Positions 8,557 to 17,121 of a stretch of 33,420 bases of DNA are shown in pieces. Under the pieces are notes generated by a model. It had not been told where the DNA came from. It did not search any database and was given only the letters and a program-made list of their open reading frames with translations. The DNA is from an uncultured Rhodospirillaceae bacterium (GTDB taxonomy: Bacteria; Pseudomonadota; Alphaproteobacteria; Rhodospirillales; Magnetospirillaceae), in the NCBI GenBank assembly GCA_903924765.1, contig CAIYCT010000083.1, positions 1 through 33,420 of the forward strand, given 5' to 3'. The stretch's first letter is position 1, and each line of letters opens with the position of its first letter. The position numbers were made by a program, and so were the translations under genes.

Positions 8557-9003
8557 TTAAGGGTCGATCGAGCCACAGGCCAGGGGAGGTGAGCCCTCGC
8601 CGACGCTCACCACTAGACTGTGTCCGCCCACATGATCGGGCATCAGTCCGGGCATGATAAAGGCATCCTCGGCCCATCCGCTCTGGCCCACCTTTAGCTC
8701 GCCGTGATTGAGCGCTTTGCTGTCAAGCGATTGGCAAGAAGGCGCATCCATCAGCGTTACAGTCGCCATGCCTGGCGGCAATCCTTGCAAATGGGGCATG
8801 AAAATCGTCGGGGTGGAAAAATTGGAGCCCCAAGTGGGATCGCCATGATCGGGTGGCGGCGCGACAAACACTTGAATGCTGCCCAACAAGGCTCCATCCA
8901 TGCCTGTGATCGTCACTGACCGCGAAACTGACTCGTCGGCGCGGCTTTCAGCGACAAACAGGATAAGAGCGCCAAGGATAAGAGGGAAAGCGCGATAACG
9001 CAT
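8557..9003 (-). CDS. Exported SodC-like protein lacking copper ligands
   Basis: This is a 148-residue exported protein. The signal peptide is about residues 1-22 (LILGALILFVAESRA), and the ATG has a strong GGGAGG site at a spacing of 5. The mature sequence resembles a reduced Cu/Zn superoxide dismutase: GLPPG at 74-78 where SodC has its G-L-x-P-G turn, a cysteine at 90 in APSC, GHSLVVSVGE at 127-136 matching the SodC GHSLMIH region, and a terminal PLACGSI matching ACGVI, with Cys143 as the expected disulfide partner. The SodC metal signature GFHIH is replaced by MATVTL, and no HGDLP-like loop is seen, so dismutase activity is unlikely. The homology is my reading from motifs, moderate in certainty. 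The gene lies 39 bp downstream of hslU. Confidence 0.75.
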   Translation of the reverse strand: MRYRAFPLILGALILFVAESRADESVSRSVTITGMDGALLGSIQVFVAPPPDHGDPTWGSNFSTPTIFMPHLQGLPPGMATVTLMDAPSCQSLDSKALNHGELKVGQSGWAEDAFIMPGLMPDHVGGHSLVVSVGEGSPPLACGSIDP

Positions 9004-9042
9004 AATAGCCTCCCGATGGATAGCAACGAAGGCAGTTTAGCA

Positions 9043-10371
9043 TCAAAGGATAAATTTCGCCAAATCCGCTTTAGCGGCCAAATCGCCGACCTTTTCCTTG
9101 ACCATCTGTCGGGTGATGGTGACTTCGGTGTCGGATGGTAGATCGGGCGCGGTAAAGCTGATCTCGTCCAACAGGCGTTCCAATACGGTATGAAGGCGGC
9201 GGGCGCCGATATTTTCCACGGTCTGATTGATGTCGGCCGCCAATTCGGCGATGGCGTTGATGGAATCCTCGGTAAAGATCAACTTGACGCCTTCGGTGGC
9301 CAGCAGCGCTTCATATTGGCGAATCAGGCTGGCTTCCGGTTCGGTCAGGATGCGGACTAAATCTTCCTGGGTCAGTGGTTTCAGTTCGACCCGGATGGGC
9401 AGGCGGCCCTGCAATTCAGGCAGCAAATCGCTGGGTTTGGCCAGATGAAAAGCGCCCGAGGCGATGAACAGCACATGATCGGTCTTGACGTTGCCATGCT
9501 TGGTGGCCACGGTGGTGCCTTCGATCAACGGCAACAGGTCGCGTTGAACCCCTTCACGGCTTATATCGGACCCGGAATGAGTTTCCGACGAGCGGGCGCA
9601 GATCTTGTCGATCTCGTCTAGAAACACGATGCCGTTGTTTTCCACCGACCAAATGGCGTCGCGGATGACAGCATCGCTATCCAGCAGGTTATCGGATTCC
9701 TCGGCCACCAACTGGTTATAGGCGTCGCGCACATTCATGCGCCGTGATTTGGTGCGACCGGAGCCGAACGCTTTGCCCAGCATGTCGGACAGATTGACCA
9801 TGCCCATGCTGGAGCCGGGCATGCCGGGAATATCGAACGTGGGCATGGACGAGGGTTGGGTGTCGGCCAGTTCGATATCCACTTCCTTGTCGTCCAGATC
9901 GCCTTCGCGCAAACGCTTGCGGAATTTTTGACGGGTATCGGGGCTGGCGGAATCGCCCACCAACGCATCCAGCAAGCGATCCTCGGCCAGGGTTTCGGCC
10001 TTGGTGGTCACTTGGCGGCGCAATTTCTCGCGGGTGTTGCCAATGGCGATTTCCAGCAGATCGCGGATGATTTGCTCGACGTCGCGGCCCACATAGCCCA
10101 CTTCGGTGAATTTGGTGGCCTCGATCTTGATGAACGGGGCTTGCGCCAGTTTGGCCAACCGTCGCGAGATCTCGGTCTTGCCCACGCCGGTGGGGCCGAT
10201 CATCAGGATGTTCTTGGGCAGCACTTCCTCGCGCAGGGCTTCGGGCAATTGCTGACGCCGCCAGCGGTTGCGCAGAGCGATGGCAACGGCGCGCTTGGCG
10301 TCGGCTTGACCGACAATGTGGCGATCCAATTCGGAAACGATTTCGCGGGGGCTGAAAGCGCTTGTGGTCAT
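9043..10371 (-). CDS. hslU: ATP-dependent protease ATPase subunit HslU
   Basis: HslU is the AAA+ unfoldase of the cytoplasmic HslUV (ClpYQ) protease, which feeds unfolded substrates into the HslV chamber. The start is ATG at 10371 ([19 protein letters not shown]), giving 442 residues, the usual length; a TTG six codons earlier is less likely. Walker A is GPTGVGKT at 59-66 and Walker B is [10 protein letters not shown]. The I-domain lies between them, the pore-loop region GYVGRDVE is present, and the C-terminus is LAKFIL, matching the conserved tail that inserts into HslV. The start lies 1 bp after the hslV stop, so the two are translationally coupled in the order hslV-hslU. Confidence 0.98.
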   Translation of the reverse strand: MTTSAFSPREIVSELDRHIVGQADAKRAVAIALRNRWRRQQLPEALREEVLPKNILMIGPTGVGKTEISRRLAKLAQAPFIKIEATKFTEVGYVGRDVEQIIRDLLEIAIGNTREKLRRQVTTKAETLAEDRLLDALVGDSASPDTRQKFRKRLREGDLDDKEVDIELADTQPSSMPTFDIPGMPGSSMGMVNLSDMLGKAFGSGRTKSRRMNVRDAYNQLVAEESDNLLDSDAVIRDAIWSVENNGIVFLDEIDKICARSSETHSGSDISREGVQRDLLPLIEGTTVATKHGNVKTDHVLFIASGAFHLAKPSDLLPELQGRLPIRVELKPLTQEDLVRILTEPEASLIRQYEALLATEGVKLIFTEDSINAIAELAADINQTVENIGARRLHTVLERLLDEISFTAPDLPSDTEVTITRQMVKEKVGDLAAKADLAKFIL

Positions 10372-10372
10372 T

Positions 10373-10921
10373 TTAAAGGGTTTCCACAATCAAGGAACGG
10401 TTGGTGTAGACGCAAATATCGGCGGCGATCGACATAGCCTTGCGGGCGATGGTCTCGGCGTCCAGGCCTTCGATGTCCAGCAAAGCGCGGGCGGCGGCCA
10501 AGGCGTAATTACCGCCCGAACCGATGGCGATCAACCCGTCTTCTGGCTCCAGCACGTCGCCTTGGCCGGTCAGGACCAGAGACACGTCCTTGTCGGCCAC
10601 CGCCAGCATGGCCTCCAATCGGCGCAGATAGCGGTCGGTGCGCCAATCCTTGGCCAATTCGACACAGGCGCGGGTCACTTGGCCGGGATGTTTTTCCAGC
10701 TTGCACTCAAGACGCTCCAACAAGGTAAAGGCGTCGGCGGTGGCTCCGGCAAACCCCACCAACACCGACGATGATGCGCCGATGCGGCGGACCTTGCGGG
10801 CATTGCCCTTGATGATGGTTTGGCCCAAAGTGACCTGGCCGTCTCCGGCGATGACCACCTTGCCGTCCTTGCGGACCGAAAGAATGGTAGTGCCGTGCCA
10901 AGAAGAATGCTGATCTGTCAT
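10373..10921 (-). CDS. hslV: ATP-dependent protease proteolytic subunit HslV
   Basis: HslV is the N-terminal-threonine peptidase of the HslUV complex, related to the proteasome beta subunit. It has 182 residues, starting [14 protein letters not shown]. Removal of the first ten residues would expose the catalytic Thr11 (HGTT), as in the family. Other family segments seen are [34 protein letters not shown] and [15 protein letters not shown]. It is the first gene of hslVU and is divergent from the his operon with a 104-bp spacer. That spacer holds an inverted repeat and a minus-strand TATAGT box. No convincing heat-shock sigma promoter was found by eye. Confidence 0.98.
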   Translation of the reverse strand: MTDQHSSWHGTTILSVRKDGKVVIAGDGQVTLGQTIIKGNARKVRRIGASSSVLVGFAGATADAFTLLERLECKLEKHPGQVTRACVELAKDWRTDRYLRRLEAMLAVADKDVSLVLTGQGDVLEPEDGLIAIGSGGNYALAAARALLDIEGLDAETIARKAMSIAADICVYTNRSLIVETL

Positions 10922-10957
10922 AAGGTATCCATAGTGAGAAGCACAGTTAAACTATAG

Positions 10958-10975
10958 TCTCCAAAACGGTGGAGA
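10958..10975. promoter_or_regulatory. Inverted repeat in the hslV-hisB divergent spacer
   Basis: TCTCCA (10958-10963) and TGGAGA (10970-10975) form a perfect 6-bp inverted repeat separated by six bases. It lies between the divergent hslV and hisB starts and adjoins a TATAGT-like box (read at 10953-10958). It may be an operator or a small mRNA hairpin in either leader. It is short enough to be chance. Confidence 0.3.
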
Positions 10976-11025
10976 AGCCACCCCATATCTGATAGAAGCT
11001 GCTTAAAAGCTGGAGTTTCCCAACG

Positions 11026-11613
11026 ATGCGTACCGCGACCATTGACCGCAAGACCACCGAGACCGCCATCAGCGTCACCGTCGACTTGGACGGCCAGGGG
11101 CGCTACGAGGTTTCCACCGGCATCGGCTTTCTCGATCACATGATCGAGCAACTGTCCCGCCATTCCTTGATCGACATCCAGGTCAAGGCCAGCGGCGATC
11201 TGCACATCGATTTTCACCACACCACCGAAGACAGCGCCATCGCGCTGGGCGCCGCCGTTTCCCAGGCTTTGGGCGACCGCACCGGCATTCGCCGGTATGG
11301 ACAGGCCTTGATCCCCATGGACGAGACCTTGTCACGTGTGGCCATCGATCTGTCCAATCGTCCCTATCTGGTGTGGAAGGTGGATTTCACCCGCGATAAG
11401 CTGGGTGAAATGGACACCGAATTGTTCAAGGAATGGTTCCAGGCGTTCGCTCAAGCGGCGGGGGCCACGCTCCATGTGGAAATCCAATACGGCGAAAACA
11501 GCCATCACAAGATCGAAAGCTGCTTCAAAGCGTTGGCGCGAGCTTTGCGCGAGGCGGTCGAGATTGATCCGCGCAAGGCCGATTCTGTTCCGTCCACCAA
11601 AGGCTCTTTATAA
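11026..11613 (+). CDS. hisB: Imidazoleglycerol-phosphate dehydratase
   Basis: HisB dehydrates imidazole glycerol phosphate to imidazole acetol phosphate in histidine biosynthesis (cytoplasmic, Mn-dependent). It has 195 residues, the monofunctional form with no phosphatase domain fused. The metal-binding motifs are complete: [28 protein letters not shown], and late in the protein [18 protein letters not shown]. The start ATG ([15 protein letters not shown]) has GGAG about 10 bases upstream. It is the first gene of the his cluster in this window; hisH follows directly, its ATG being the base after the TAA stop. Confidence 0.98.
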   Translation: MRTATIDRKTTETAISVTVDLDGQGRYEVSTGIGFLDHMIEQLSRHSLIDIQVKASGDLHIDFHHTTEDSAIALGAAVSQALGDRTGIRRYGQALIPMDETLSRVAIDLSNRPYLVWKVDFTRDKLGEMDTELFKEWFQAFAQAAGATLHVEIQYGENSHHKIESCFKALARALREAVEIDPRKADSVPSTKGSL

Positions 11614-12258
11614 ATGGACGTCGCCATTGTCGATTACGGCTCGGGCAATCTGCGTTCGGCAGCCAAGGCGTTCGAACGGGTGACGCGCGAGCAGGGGTTG
11701 GCGCACACCATAAAGGTGACCAGCGACCCGGACATCGTGGCCAATGCCGACCGCATCGTGTTGCCGGGCGTGGGCGCCTTCGCCGATTGCAAGGCGGGAT
11801 TGGAAAAGGTGTCGGGCATGGTTCAGGCCATGACCGAGGCAGTGCACGGCAAAGGCCGTCCGTTTTTAGGCATCTGCGTCGGCATGCAATTGATGGCCAG
11901 CATCGGTCACGAACATGGCGATCATGACGGACTGGATTGGATCGCGGGCGAGGTGATGCCACTTAATCCCGCCGATCCGGCATTGAAAGTGCCGCATATG
12001 GGGTGGAACGACTTGGTGGTGGACCGCCCCGATCATCCGTTGTTGGCCGGATTGGGTCAGGGGGCGCACGCTTATTTCGTTCACTCCTACCATTTCCGCT
12101 GTCACGATCCGGCGGACCGGGTCGCCCATGTGGAGTATGGCGGGTCGATCACTGCCATCATTGCCAAACAGACCATGGCGGGTACACAATTCCATCCGGA
12201 AAAAAGCCAGGCTACCGGATTGGCTTTCCTGTCCAATTTCTTAAGGTGGAACCCATGA
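11614..12258 (+). CDS. hisH: Imidazole glycerol phosphate synthase, glutaminase subunit HisH
   Basis: HisH hydrolyses glutamine and channels ammonia to HisF, which together form imidazole glycerol phosphate and AICAR. It has 214 residues with a class I glutamine amidotransferase fold. The nucleophile Cys88 sits in [11 protein letters not shown], and the His194/Glu196 pair in [10 protein letters not shown] completes the triad. The N-terminal [10 protein letters not shown] segment is the conserved first strand and loop. It abuts hisB with no gap and overlaps hisA by 4 bp (ATGA), as expected for coupled translation. Confidence 0.98.
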   Translation: MDVAIVDYGSGNLRSAAKAFERVTREQGLAHTIKVTSDPDIVANADRIVLPGVGAFADCKAGLEKVSGMVQAMTEAVHGKGRPFLGICVGMQLMASIGHEHGDHDGLDWIAGEVMPLNPADPALKVPHMGWNDLVVDRPDHPLLAGLGQGAHAYFVHSYHFRCHDPADRVAHVEYGGSITAIIAKQTMAGTQFHPEKSQATGLAFLSNFLRWNP

Positions 12259-12986
12259 TCCTGTTTCCCGCCATCGATTTGAAGGAAGGGGCCTGCGTGC
12301 GCCTGAAGTTGGGCCTGATGGATCAGGCGACGGTGTTCAACACCGATCCCGCCTCGCAAGCGCGCGCCTTCGCCGACGCCGGAGCGGAATGGATCCATGT
12401 GGTCGATCTGGACGGCGCTTTCGCAGGCAAACCCATGAACGCCCATGCGGTCGATCAGATCTTGAAGGCAGCCTTGATCCCGGTGCAGTTGGGCGGCGGC
12501 ATCCGCGACATGAACACCATCGAATCGTGGCTGGACCACGGCGTCAACCGGGTGATCCTGGGCACGGTGGCGTTGAAAAACCCCGCTTTGGTCCGCCAAG
12601 CGTGCAAGGCTTTCCCCGGCCGGGTGGCAGTGGGAATCGACGCCAAGGGCGGCAAGGTGGCGGTGGAAGGCTGGGCCGAGACCTCGGACATGAATGTCTT
12701 GGACCTGGCGTTGCAATTCGAGGATGCCGGAGCGGCGGCCATCATTTATACGGACATCGACCGCGACGGCGTGTTGGCCGGTCCCAATGTGGAGGCCACC
12801 GCCGCGTTGGCCGAGGCTTTGTCTACCCCGGTGATCGCTTCGGGCGGGGTGTCGTGTCTGGATGATTTGCGCAAATTAAAAGACCGGGCAAGCTCGGGCA
12901 TCGCCGGAGTGATCTCGGGCCGGGCCATCTATGACGGACGTATCGATCTGGTCGAAGCTTTGGCGTTGCTGAGGGCAGACTCCTGA
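12255..12986 (+). CDS. hisA: ProFAR isomerase HisA
   Basis: HisA performs the Amadori isomerisation of ProFAR to PRFAR, the HisF substrate. It has 243 residues and folds as a (beta-alpha)8 barrel. The start [12 protein letters not shown] carries the catalytic Asp8, and [11 protein letters not shown] supplies the phosphate and substrate loop. [14 protein letters not shown] and [12 protein letters not shown] are the two phosphate-binding halves of the barrel. The frame is open further upstream inside hisH, but the ATG overlapping the hisH stop by 4 bp is the conserved start. Confidence 0.97.
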   Translation: MILFPAIDLKEGACVRLKLGLMDQATVFNTDPASQARAFADAGAEWIHVVDLDGAFAGKPMNAHAVDQILKAALIPVQLGGGIRDMNTIESWLDHGVNRVILGTVALKNPALVRQACKAFPGRVAVGIDAKGGKVAVEGWAETSDMNVLDLALQFEDAGAAAIIYTDIDRDGVLAGPNVEATAALAEALSTPVIASGGVSCLDDLRKLKDRASSGIAGVISGRAIYDGRIDLVEALALLRADS

Positions 12987-13747
12987 TGTTGAAGATGCGA
13001 ATCATTCCTTGTCTGGACGTCAAGGACGGACGCGTGGTCAAGGGCGTCAACTTTGTCGATCTGGTGGATGCGGGTGATCCGGTGGCTCAGGCGGAAGTCT
13101 ATGATAAGGCGGGCGCGGACGAACTGACCTTTTTGGACATCACCGCCAGTTCTGACAATCGCGACACCATTTTGGACGTGGTTGGACGCACCGCCGAGCG
13201 TTGCTTCATGCCGCTGACCGTCGGTGGCGGTGTGCGCAGTGTGGATGACATCCGTCGTCTGCTGCTGGCGGGGGCCGACAAGGTCAGCATCAATACCGCC
13301 GCCGTCCATCGGCCCGAATTCGTCGCCGAGGCGGCGCAAAAATTCGGCAGCCAATGCGTGGTGGTTGCCATCGACGCCAAGCAGACCGGACCCGGTCGAT
13401 TTGAAATCTTTACCCATGGCGGGCGCAAGGAAACCGGCATCGACGCGGTGGCCTGGGCCAAGCGCATGGCCGAATACGGCGCGGGCGAAATTCTGTTGAC
13501 CTCCATGGATCGGGACGGCACCGGCCAGGGCTTTAATCTGGCGCTAACCCGGGCGGTGGCCGACGCGGTCAACATTCCGGTGATCGCCTCGGGCGGCGTC
13601 GGCACCTTGGATCATTTGGTCGAAGGTATTCGTGACGGTCACGCCACCGCTGTTCTGGCCGCCTCGATTTTTCATTTCGGAACTTTTACGATTGCCCAAG
13701 CCAAGGCCCATATGGCGGCAGCAGGCATTCCTATGCGAATGAGCTGA
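12986..13747 (+). CDS. hisF: Imidazole glycerol phosphate synthase, cyclase subunit HisF
   Basis: HisF uses HisH-derived ammonia to convert PRFAR into imidazole glycerol phosphate and AICAR. It has 253 residues, a (beta-alpha)8 barrel homologous to HisA. The two catalytic aspartates are visible: Asp11 in [15 protein letters not shown] and Asp130 in VVVAIDAK. Phosphate loops are [12 protein letters not shown] and [13 protein letters not shown]. The start overlaps the hisA stop by one base (TGATG). Confidence 0.98.
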   Translation: MLKMRIIPCLDVKDGRVVKGVNFVDLVDAGDPVAQAEVYDKAGADELTFLDITASSDNRDTILDVVGRTAERCFMPLTVGGGVRSVDDIRRLLLAGADKVSINTAAVHRPEFVAEAAQKFGSQCVVVAIDAKQTGPGRFEIFTHGGRKETGIDAVAWAKRMAEYGAGEILLTSMDRDGTGQGFNLALTRAVADAVNIPVIASGGVGTLDHLVEGIRDGHATAVLAASIFHFGTFTIAQAKAHMAAAGIPMRMS

Positions 13748-13748
13748 C

Positions 13749-14069
13749 ATGACCCACGTGCTCGACGATCTTTATGCCTTGGTGGCCTCCCGCATTGGGG
13801 CTGACCCGGAAACCTCCTACACCGCCAAGCTGTTCAAGCGCGGCCGCCCCAAGATCGCGCAGAAATTCGGCGAGGAAGCGGTGGAGACCATAATTGCGGC
13901 CTTGGCGGAAAGTCCCGAGGCGGTGATCGGTGAAAGCGCCGATCTGCTCTATCATTTGACCGTGCTGTGGGCCGAATGCGGGGTCAAGCCCGACCAGGTT
14001 TGGGCCGAGCTGGCCAAGCGGCAGGGCGTTTCCGGTTTGGAAGAAAAGAAGGCGAGGACGCAGAAATGA
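13749..14069 (+). CDS. hisE: Phosphoribosyl-ATP pyrophosphatase
   Basis: HisE cleaves phosphoribosyl-ATP to phosphoribosyl-AMP, the second step of histidine synthesis. It has 106 residues with the all-alpha MazG-like fold. The acidic metal-binding segment KFGEEAVETIIAAL and the later ESADLLYHL are conserved. It stands alone rather than fused to hisI, and hisI is not in this window. It begins 1 bp after hisF and its stop overlaps the hinT ATG (ATGA). The lysine/arginine-rich tail is not conserved in the family. Confidence 0.97.
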   Translation: MTHVLDDLYALVASRIGADPETSYTAKLFKRGRPKIAQKFGEEAVETIIAALAESPEAVIGESADLLYHLTVLWAECGVKPDQVWAELAKRQGVSGLEEKKARTQK

Positions 14070-14446
14070 CCACTTACGATCCCAACCCATATGATCCCAA
14101 CAATGTGTTCGCCAAGATCCTGCGCGGCGAAATTCCCAACAAAACCATCTATGAAGACGATCTGACCTTGGCGTTTCACGACATCAATCCGCAAGCCCCG
14201 GTGCATGCGCTGGTCATCCCCAAGGGCGCTTATGTCTCCATGGAAGATTTCAGCGCCCGCGCGTCTGATGCTGAAATCGCCGCTTTGTTCCGCTCCGTCG
14301 GCAAAGTGGCTGAGATGTTGGGCGTGACTCAAGACGGTTGGCGCATTTTATCCAATGTCGGGTCCAACGGCGGCCAGGAAGTCCCCCACTTGCATATCCA
14401 TGTGTTCGGGGGCAAGAAATTGGGACCGATGTTGGTCAAGGGGTAA
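14066..14446 (+). CDS. hinT: Histidine-triad nucleotide-binding protein (HinT/PKCI type)
   Basis: This is a 126-residue HIT-family hydrolase that acts on purine nucleoside phosphoramidates and aminoacyl adenylates. The histidine triad is VPHLHIHVFGG, with His108, His110 and catalytic His112. FAKILRGEIPNKTIYEDD at the N-terminus and HALVIPKGAYVSM are typical of HinT. The ATG overlaps the hisE stop by 4 bp, and the longer upstream frame is only a shadow of hisE. It ends the his transcription unit; no clear terminator is seen between it and the convergent HPP gene, 13 bp away. Confidence 0.96.
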   Translation: MTTYDPNPYDPNNVFAKILRGEIPNKTIYEDDLTLAFHDINPQAPVHALVIPKGAYVSMEDFSARASDAEIAALFRSVGKVAEMLGVTQDGWRILSNVGSNGGQEVPHLHIHVFGGKKLGPMLVKG

Positions 14447-14459
14447 GTAAGGGCTGGCC

Positions 14460-14957
14460 CTACCAATATTTCGGATAAGACTTGGCGGCAGGCAGGTTGT
14501 GGAAGACCAAGGCCACAGCGACCAGTAAGAGAGCGCCGGTCAGGGTGGGGAACAACAGAAAACTCCAGCCCGGATGGGCCAGCATGACGATGACCGGATT
14601 GGACCCGGCGGGGGGATGGACCACCCGACCGGCTTGCATCAATCCGATGGACAAGGCCACGGCAACGGCCATGGACCACCACTCTGACCCCAACAGGGTC
14701 AAGCAAATCAAGCCCACTGCGGTGGATAGAACATGACCGATGATCACGTTGCGCGGTTGGGCGAAGGGCGCGTCAGGAATAACCCCCAAGATCACGCAGC
14801 TGGCGCCGAACGATCCCAGAATCAAGAGCGTCTCACTGAACTGGTCCAAGAAAGCGATTACAGCGATGGCAATTAAACCGAACGCCGATGCCCTGTAAAT
14901 CTGTGCTAAAGGCGGTTGGGGCGGCAAGGTTTGACCCCCGATCAATTTTTTCAGCAT
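14460..14957 (-). CDS. HPP family integral membrane protein
   Basis: This is a 165-residue membrane protein with about four hydrophobic helices. The family name motif is visible in VVHPPAGSNPVIVML, along with PFAQPRNVIIGH and FGASCVILG in the preceding loop, so assignment to the HPP family is firm. A plant chloroplast member has been linked to nitrite transport; the bacterial substrate is not established. The ATG has AAGGA at a spacing of 6. The gene is divergent from a tetR gene 72 bp away with a palindromic operator between them, so it is probably the repressor's target. It converges on hinT. Confidence 0.93.
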   Translation of the reverse strand: MLKKLIGGQTLPPQPPLAQIYRASAFGLIAIAVIAFLDQFSETLLILGSFGASCVILGVIPDAPFAQPRNVIIGHVLSTAVGLICLTLLGSEWWSMAVAVALSIGLMQAGRVVHPPAGSNPVIVMLAHPGWSFLLFPTLTGALLLVAVALVFHNLPAAKSYPKYW

Positions 14958-14966
14958 GGCGATTCC

Positions 14967-14994
14967 TTGAACAAGACAGACAAGTCTGTATACT
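14967..14994 (+). promoter_or_regulatory. Predicted tetR promoter
   Basis: TTGAAC (14967-14972) and TATACT (14989-14994) are separated by 16 bp and resemble sigma-70 -35 and -10 boxes. The expected start of transcription is near 15001, giving a leader of about 30 bases before the tetR ATG. The spacer is almost entirely the palindromic operator. Confidence 0.6.
14976..14989. promoter_or_regulatory. TetR-type palindromic operator
   Basis: ACAGAC-AA-GTCTGT is a perfect 14-bp palindrome with a 2-base centre. It lies in the 16-bp spacer of a plus-strand promoter and overlaps the -10 box of a minus-strand promoter, so one bound repressor dimer could block both the tetR and HPP genes. The position between divergent tetR and target is the standard layout for this family. 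Confidence 0.75.
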
Positions 14995-15015
14995 CCCGAA
15001 GCTTAGAAATGACAA
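14987..15015 (-). promoter_or_regulatory. Predicted HPP-gene promoter
   Basis: On the minus strand TTGTCA (15015-15010) and TATACA (14992-14987) are separated by 17 bp. The -10 box shares bases with both the tetR -10 box and the right arm of the operator. Transcription would start near 14980, about 23 bases before the HPP ATG. Confidence 0.55.
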
Positions 15016-15029
15016 GTACAGAGGATAAG

Positions 15030-15593
15030 ATGCCAGCACCCGCCAAACAGCGCCTCGTGGAAACGGCTTTAACCTTGTTTCACCAAGAGGGCTTTCACGC
15101 TACCGGCATCGATCGGGTTCTGGCGGTGGCGCGCGTCTCGAAAATGACTCTGTATAAATATTTCAAATCCAAAGACGATTTGATTTTGGCCGTGTTGGAC
15201 TTGCGCGATCAGCGGTTCCGGGACTGGCTGGATACACGAACCCAGGCTCTGGCCGATACGCCTTCGGGCCGGTTGCTGGCAGTGTTCGATGCGTTGGGCG
15301 AATGGTTTGATGATCCCAACTTTCACGGTTGCCTGTTCATCAACGCCGCCGCCGAATACGGACTTCCGACTGAACGGATTCATCAAAGCGCTGCCCGCCA
15401 TAAGCAATTGGTATTGGAGTGGTTGACAGAGCTGGCACGCCAAGCCCCAGTGAACGACCCGACCGCTTTGGCTTGGGATTTGACGTTGATTATGGAAGGG
15501 GCCATCGTCGCCCGTCACACCTCAGACCAGCCCCAAGCGGCGGCGCGGGCCAAGGACTTGGCCAAACGGGTGTTAAAGCTTTTTGCGCTCTAA
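15030..15593 (+). CDS. TetR/AcrR-family transcriptional repressor
   Basis: This is a 187-residue regulator. The N-terminal DNA-binding domain has LVETALTLFHQEGFHATGID, then the helix-turn-helix VLAVARVSKMTLYKYFKSKD, the classic TetR signature. The C-terminal ligand domain includes FHGCLFINAAAEY. The start at 15030 is chosen because GAGG stands 5 bases upstream; a second ATG at 15009 gives seven extra residues but has no ribosome site. The open frame further upstream covers the operator and is not coding. The ligand is unknown; autoregulation and control of the divergent HPP gene are inferred from the shared palindrome. Confidence 0.95.
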   Translation: MPAPAKQRLVETALTLFHQEGFHATGIDRVLAVARVSKMTLYKYFKSKDDLILAVLDLRDQRFRDWLDTRTQALADTPSGRLLAVFDALGEWFDDPNFHGCLFINAAAEYGLPTERIHQSAARHKQLVLEWLTELARQAPVNDPTALAWDLTLIMEGAIVARHTSDQPQAAARAKDLAKRVLKLFAL

Positions 15594-15674
15594 CCGATTC
15601 ACAAGCTTGAGACCCGCGCCCAACCCCGATACACTGTAGTCCGATACACAATATGTCGTTGGGTACTCAAACTG

Positions 15675-16289
15675 ATGGGGTTAGATGTGGTGTTCCGTTC
15701 CTTTCCCTTGATTGCGACCGCTGTGGCGTCCTCCGTGCTTTTGTCCGGCTGTGCAGGAATGGTCGTGGGCGCTGGCGCCACTGCTGGCGTGGCCGCTGTT
15801 CAGGAACGAGGGTTTGGCGGCACGGTAGACGACACCAAAATACGCGCCGATATCAATTCCGCCTGGATCAAAAAAGACGGCGAGATGTTCCGCAAGGTGG
15901 ATCTGAGCATCTATGAAGGTCGGGTGATGCTGACCGGCATCGTCAAGAAAACCGAACAACGCGACGATGCCGTCAGCTTGTGCTGGCAAGCGGCGGGCGT
16001 GCGCCAAGTCATAAACGAAATTCAAGTGGTCGCCGAAGGTCAGGAATTCCTCGATTACTCCCACGACACCTGGATTCAACAGAAGTTGCAGACCATCCTT
16101 TTGTTCGACAAGGAGGTTAAGAACGTCAATTATGTGATTGATGTTGTTGCTGGCGTGGTCTACGTGCTGGGTTTGGCCCAGGATCAGGCCGAGATGGATC
16201 GGGTCATCGCCCAAGCCAGCGACATTTCCGGCGTCAAGCGCGTGGTCAATCACATTTTGCTTAAAACCGACCCCCATCGCGTGGAATGA
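15675..16289 (+). CDS. Lipoprotein with two BON domains
   Basis: This is a 204-residue predicted outer-membrane-directed lipoprotein of the OsmY/DolP type. The signal peptide ends in the lipobox LLSGC, with the lipidated Cys at about residue 26. A Gly/Ala-rich segment (GAGATAGVAAVQERG) follows, then two BON domains at about 50-122 and 127-200 (KVDLSIYEGRVMLTGIV; NVNYVIDVVAGVVYVLGLA). BON domains bind phospholipid. The start ATG lacks a strong ribosome site, but any later start would remove the signal. The SirB1-family gene begins 4 bp after the stop and gshB overlaps that, so the three form one operon. Confidence 0.94.
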   Translation: MGLDVVFRSFPLIATAVASSVLLSGCAGMVVGAGATAGVAAVQERGFGGTVDDTKIRADINSAWIKKDGEMFRKVDLSIYEGRVMLTGIVKKTEQRDDAVSLCWQAAGVRQVINEIQVVAEGQEFLDYSHDTWIQQKLQTILLFDKEVKNVNYVIDVVAGVVYVLGLAQDQAEMDRVIAQASDISGVKRVVNHILLKTDPHRVE

Positions 16290-16293
16290 TGCC

Positions 16294-17121
16294 ATGCTCG
16301 CCACTGGCTCCGCCCTTCGCGCTCGTTTGTCCGCCCTAGGCGCGCTGGAGGACGATGGGCTAGATTTGGGTTCGGTGGCCCTGACCATCGCCCATCTTGA
16401 TCACTTGCACGCGGATACGTCAGAGTATGACGACCATCTGACCCGAATGTCGCAAAGCTTGACCGGTCATGACGGCTGCTCGGCCAAGGATTTGGCCCAT
16501 ATGTTGGCCGCGACCCTGACCGACGTCTATGGCTATCAAGCCCCTGATATGGATGAAGACGAGTCCGATCTGATGGACACCATCGACACACGGCGTGGAT
16601 GCTCGGAAACCCTGGGTGTTTTGGCGTTGGAGATCATGGCTCGAGCCGGGTGGGACGCCCAAGCCTTATCCTTCGGCCCCCGCTTTCTGGTGCGCATTAC
16701 CGACGAAGACGGCAGCCGCGCCCTGTTGGACCCGGCCGGCGGCTGGACCTTGGTCGAGGCCTATCACATGCGATCCTGGCTGAAAGCCCAAGCCGGAATG
16801 GCCGCCGAAATGGATTTCACCCATTTGCAACCTTTGTCCAATCGAGGGGTGCTACTGCGATTGCAGAATGGTGCCAAAGTGCGGTTTCTGCGTTCGGGCC
16901 ATTTGGAGCAAGCGCTGCAAACTATTGAAATAACTTTACTTTTTGCACCAGATACCGATGCGTTGTGGCGTGAGGCCGGCATCTTGCACGCCCGTCTCAA
17001 TCATTACGCCGATGCGGTGGCCGCCTTGGAGCGGTTCTTATCCCAGTGCCGCGATCCCAGTTTGCGGGCTCGAACTTTGCAAATCTTGACCGACCTGCGC
17101 CAAAGGCTGACCTATCAATGA
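16294..17121 (+). CDS. SirB1-family protein (transglutaminase-like, TPR C-terminus)
   Basis: This is a 275-residue cytoplasmic protein. The central part resembles SirB1/transglutaminase-like proteins: DTRRGCSETLGVLALEIMARAGWDAQALSFGPRFLVRI, where the family has a Cys-containing segment and a later substrate-side region. The C-terminus (LEQALQTIEITLLFAPDTD, HYADAVAALERFL) is TPR-like, as common in this family. The biochemical function is unsettled. The ATG at 16294 follows the BON lipoprotein stop by 4 bp; two ATGs slightly upstream are in another frame. The stop overlaps the gshB ATG by 4 bp. Confidence 0.85.
   Translation: MLATGSALRARLSALGALEDDGLDLGSVALTIAHLDHLHADTSEYDDHLTRMSQSLTGHDGCSAKDLAHMLAATLTDVYGYQAPDMDEDESDLMDTIDTRRGCSETLGVLALEIMARAGWDAQALSFGPRFLVRITDEDGSRALLDPAGGWTLVEAYHMRSWLKAQAGMAAEMDFTHLQPLSNRGVLLRLQNGAKVRFLRSGHLEQALQTIEITLLFAPDTDALWREAGILHARLNHYADAVAALERFLSQCRDPSLRARTLQILTDLRQRLTYQ

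Noticed and set aside
9856..10437. Long plus-strand open frame (193 codons) opposite hslU and hslV
   Set aside because: It is antisense to two firm, conserved genes, has low-complexity Gly/Gln-rich translation, and is explained by GC-biased third positions.
14447..14459. Palindrome AGGGCTGGCCCT near the end of hinT as a terminator
   Set aside because: The loop would be only two bases and there is no T run on either strand.
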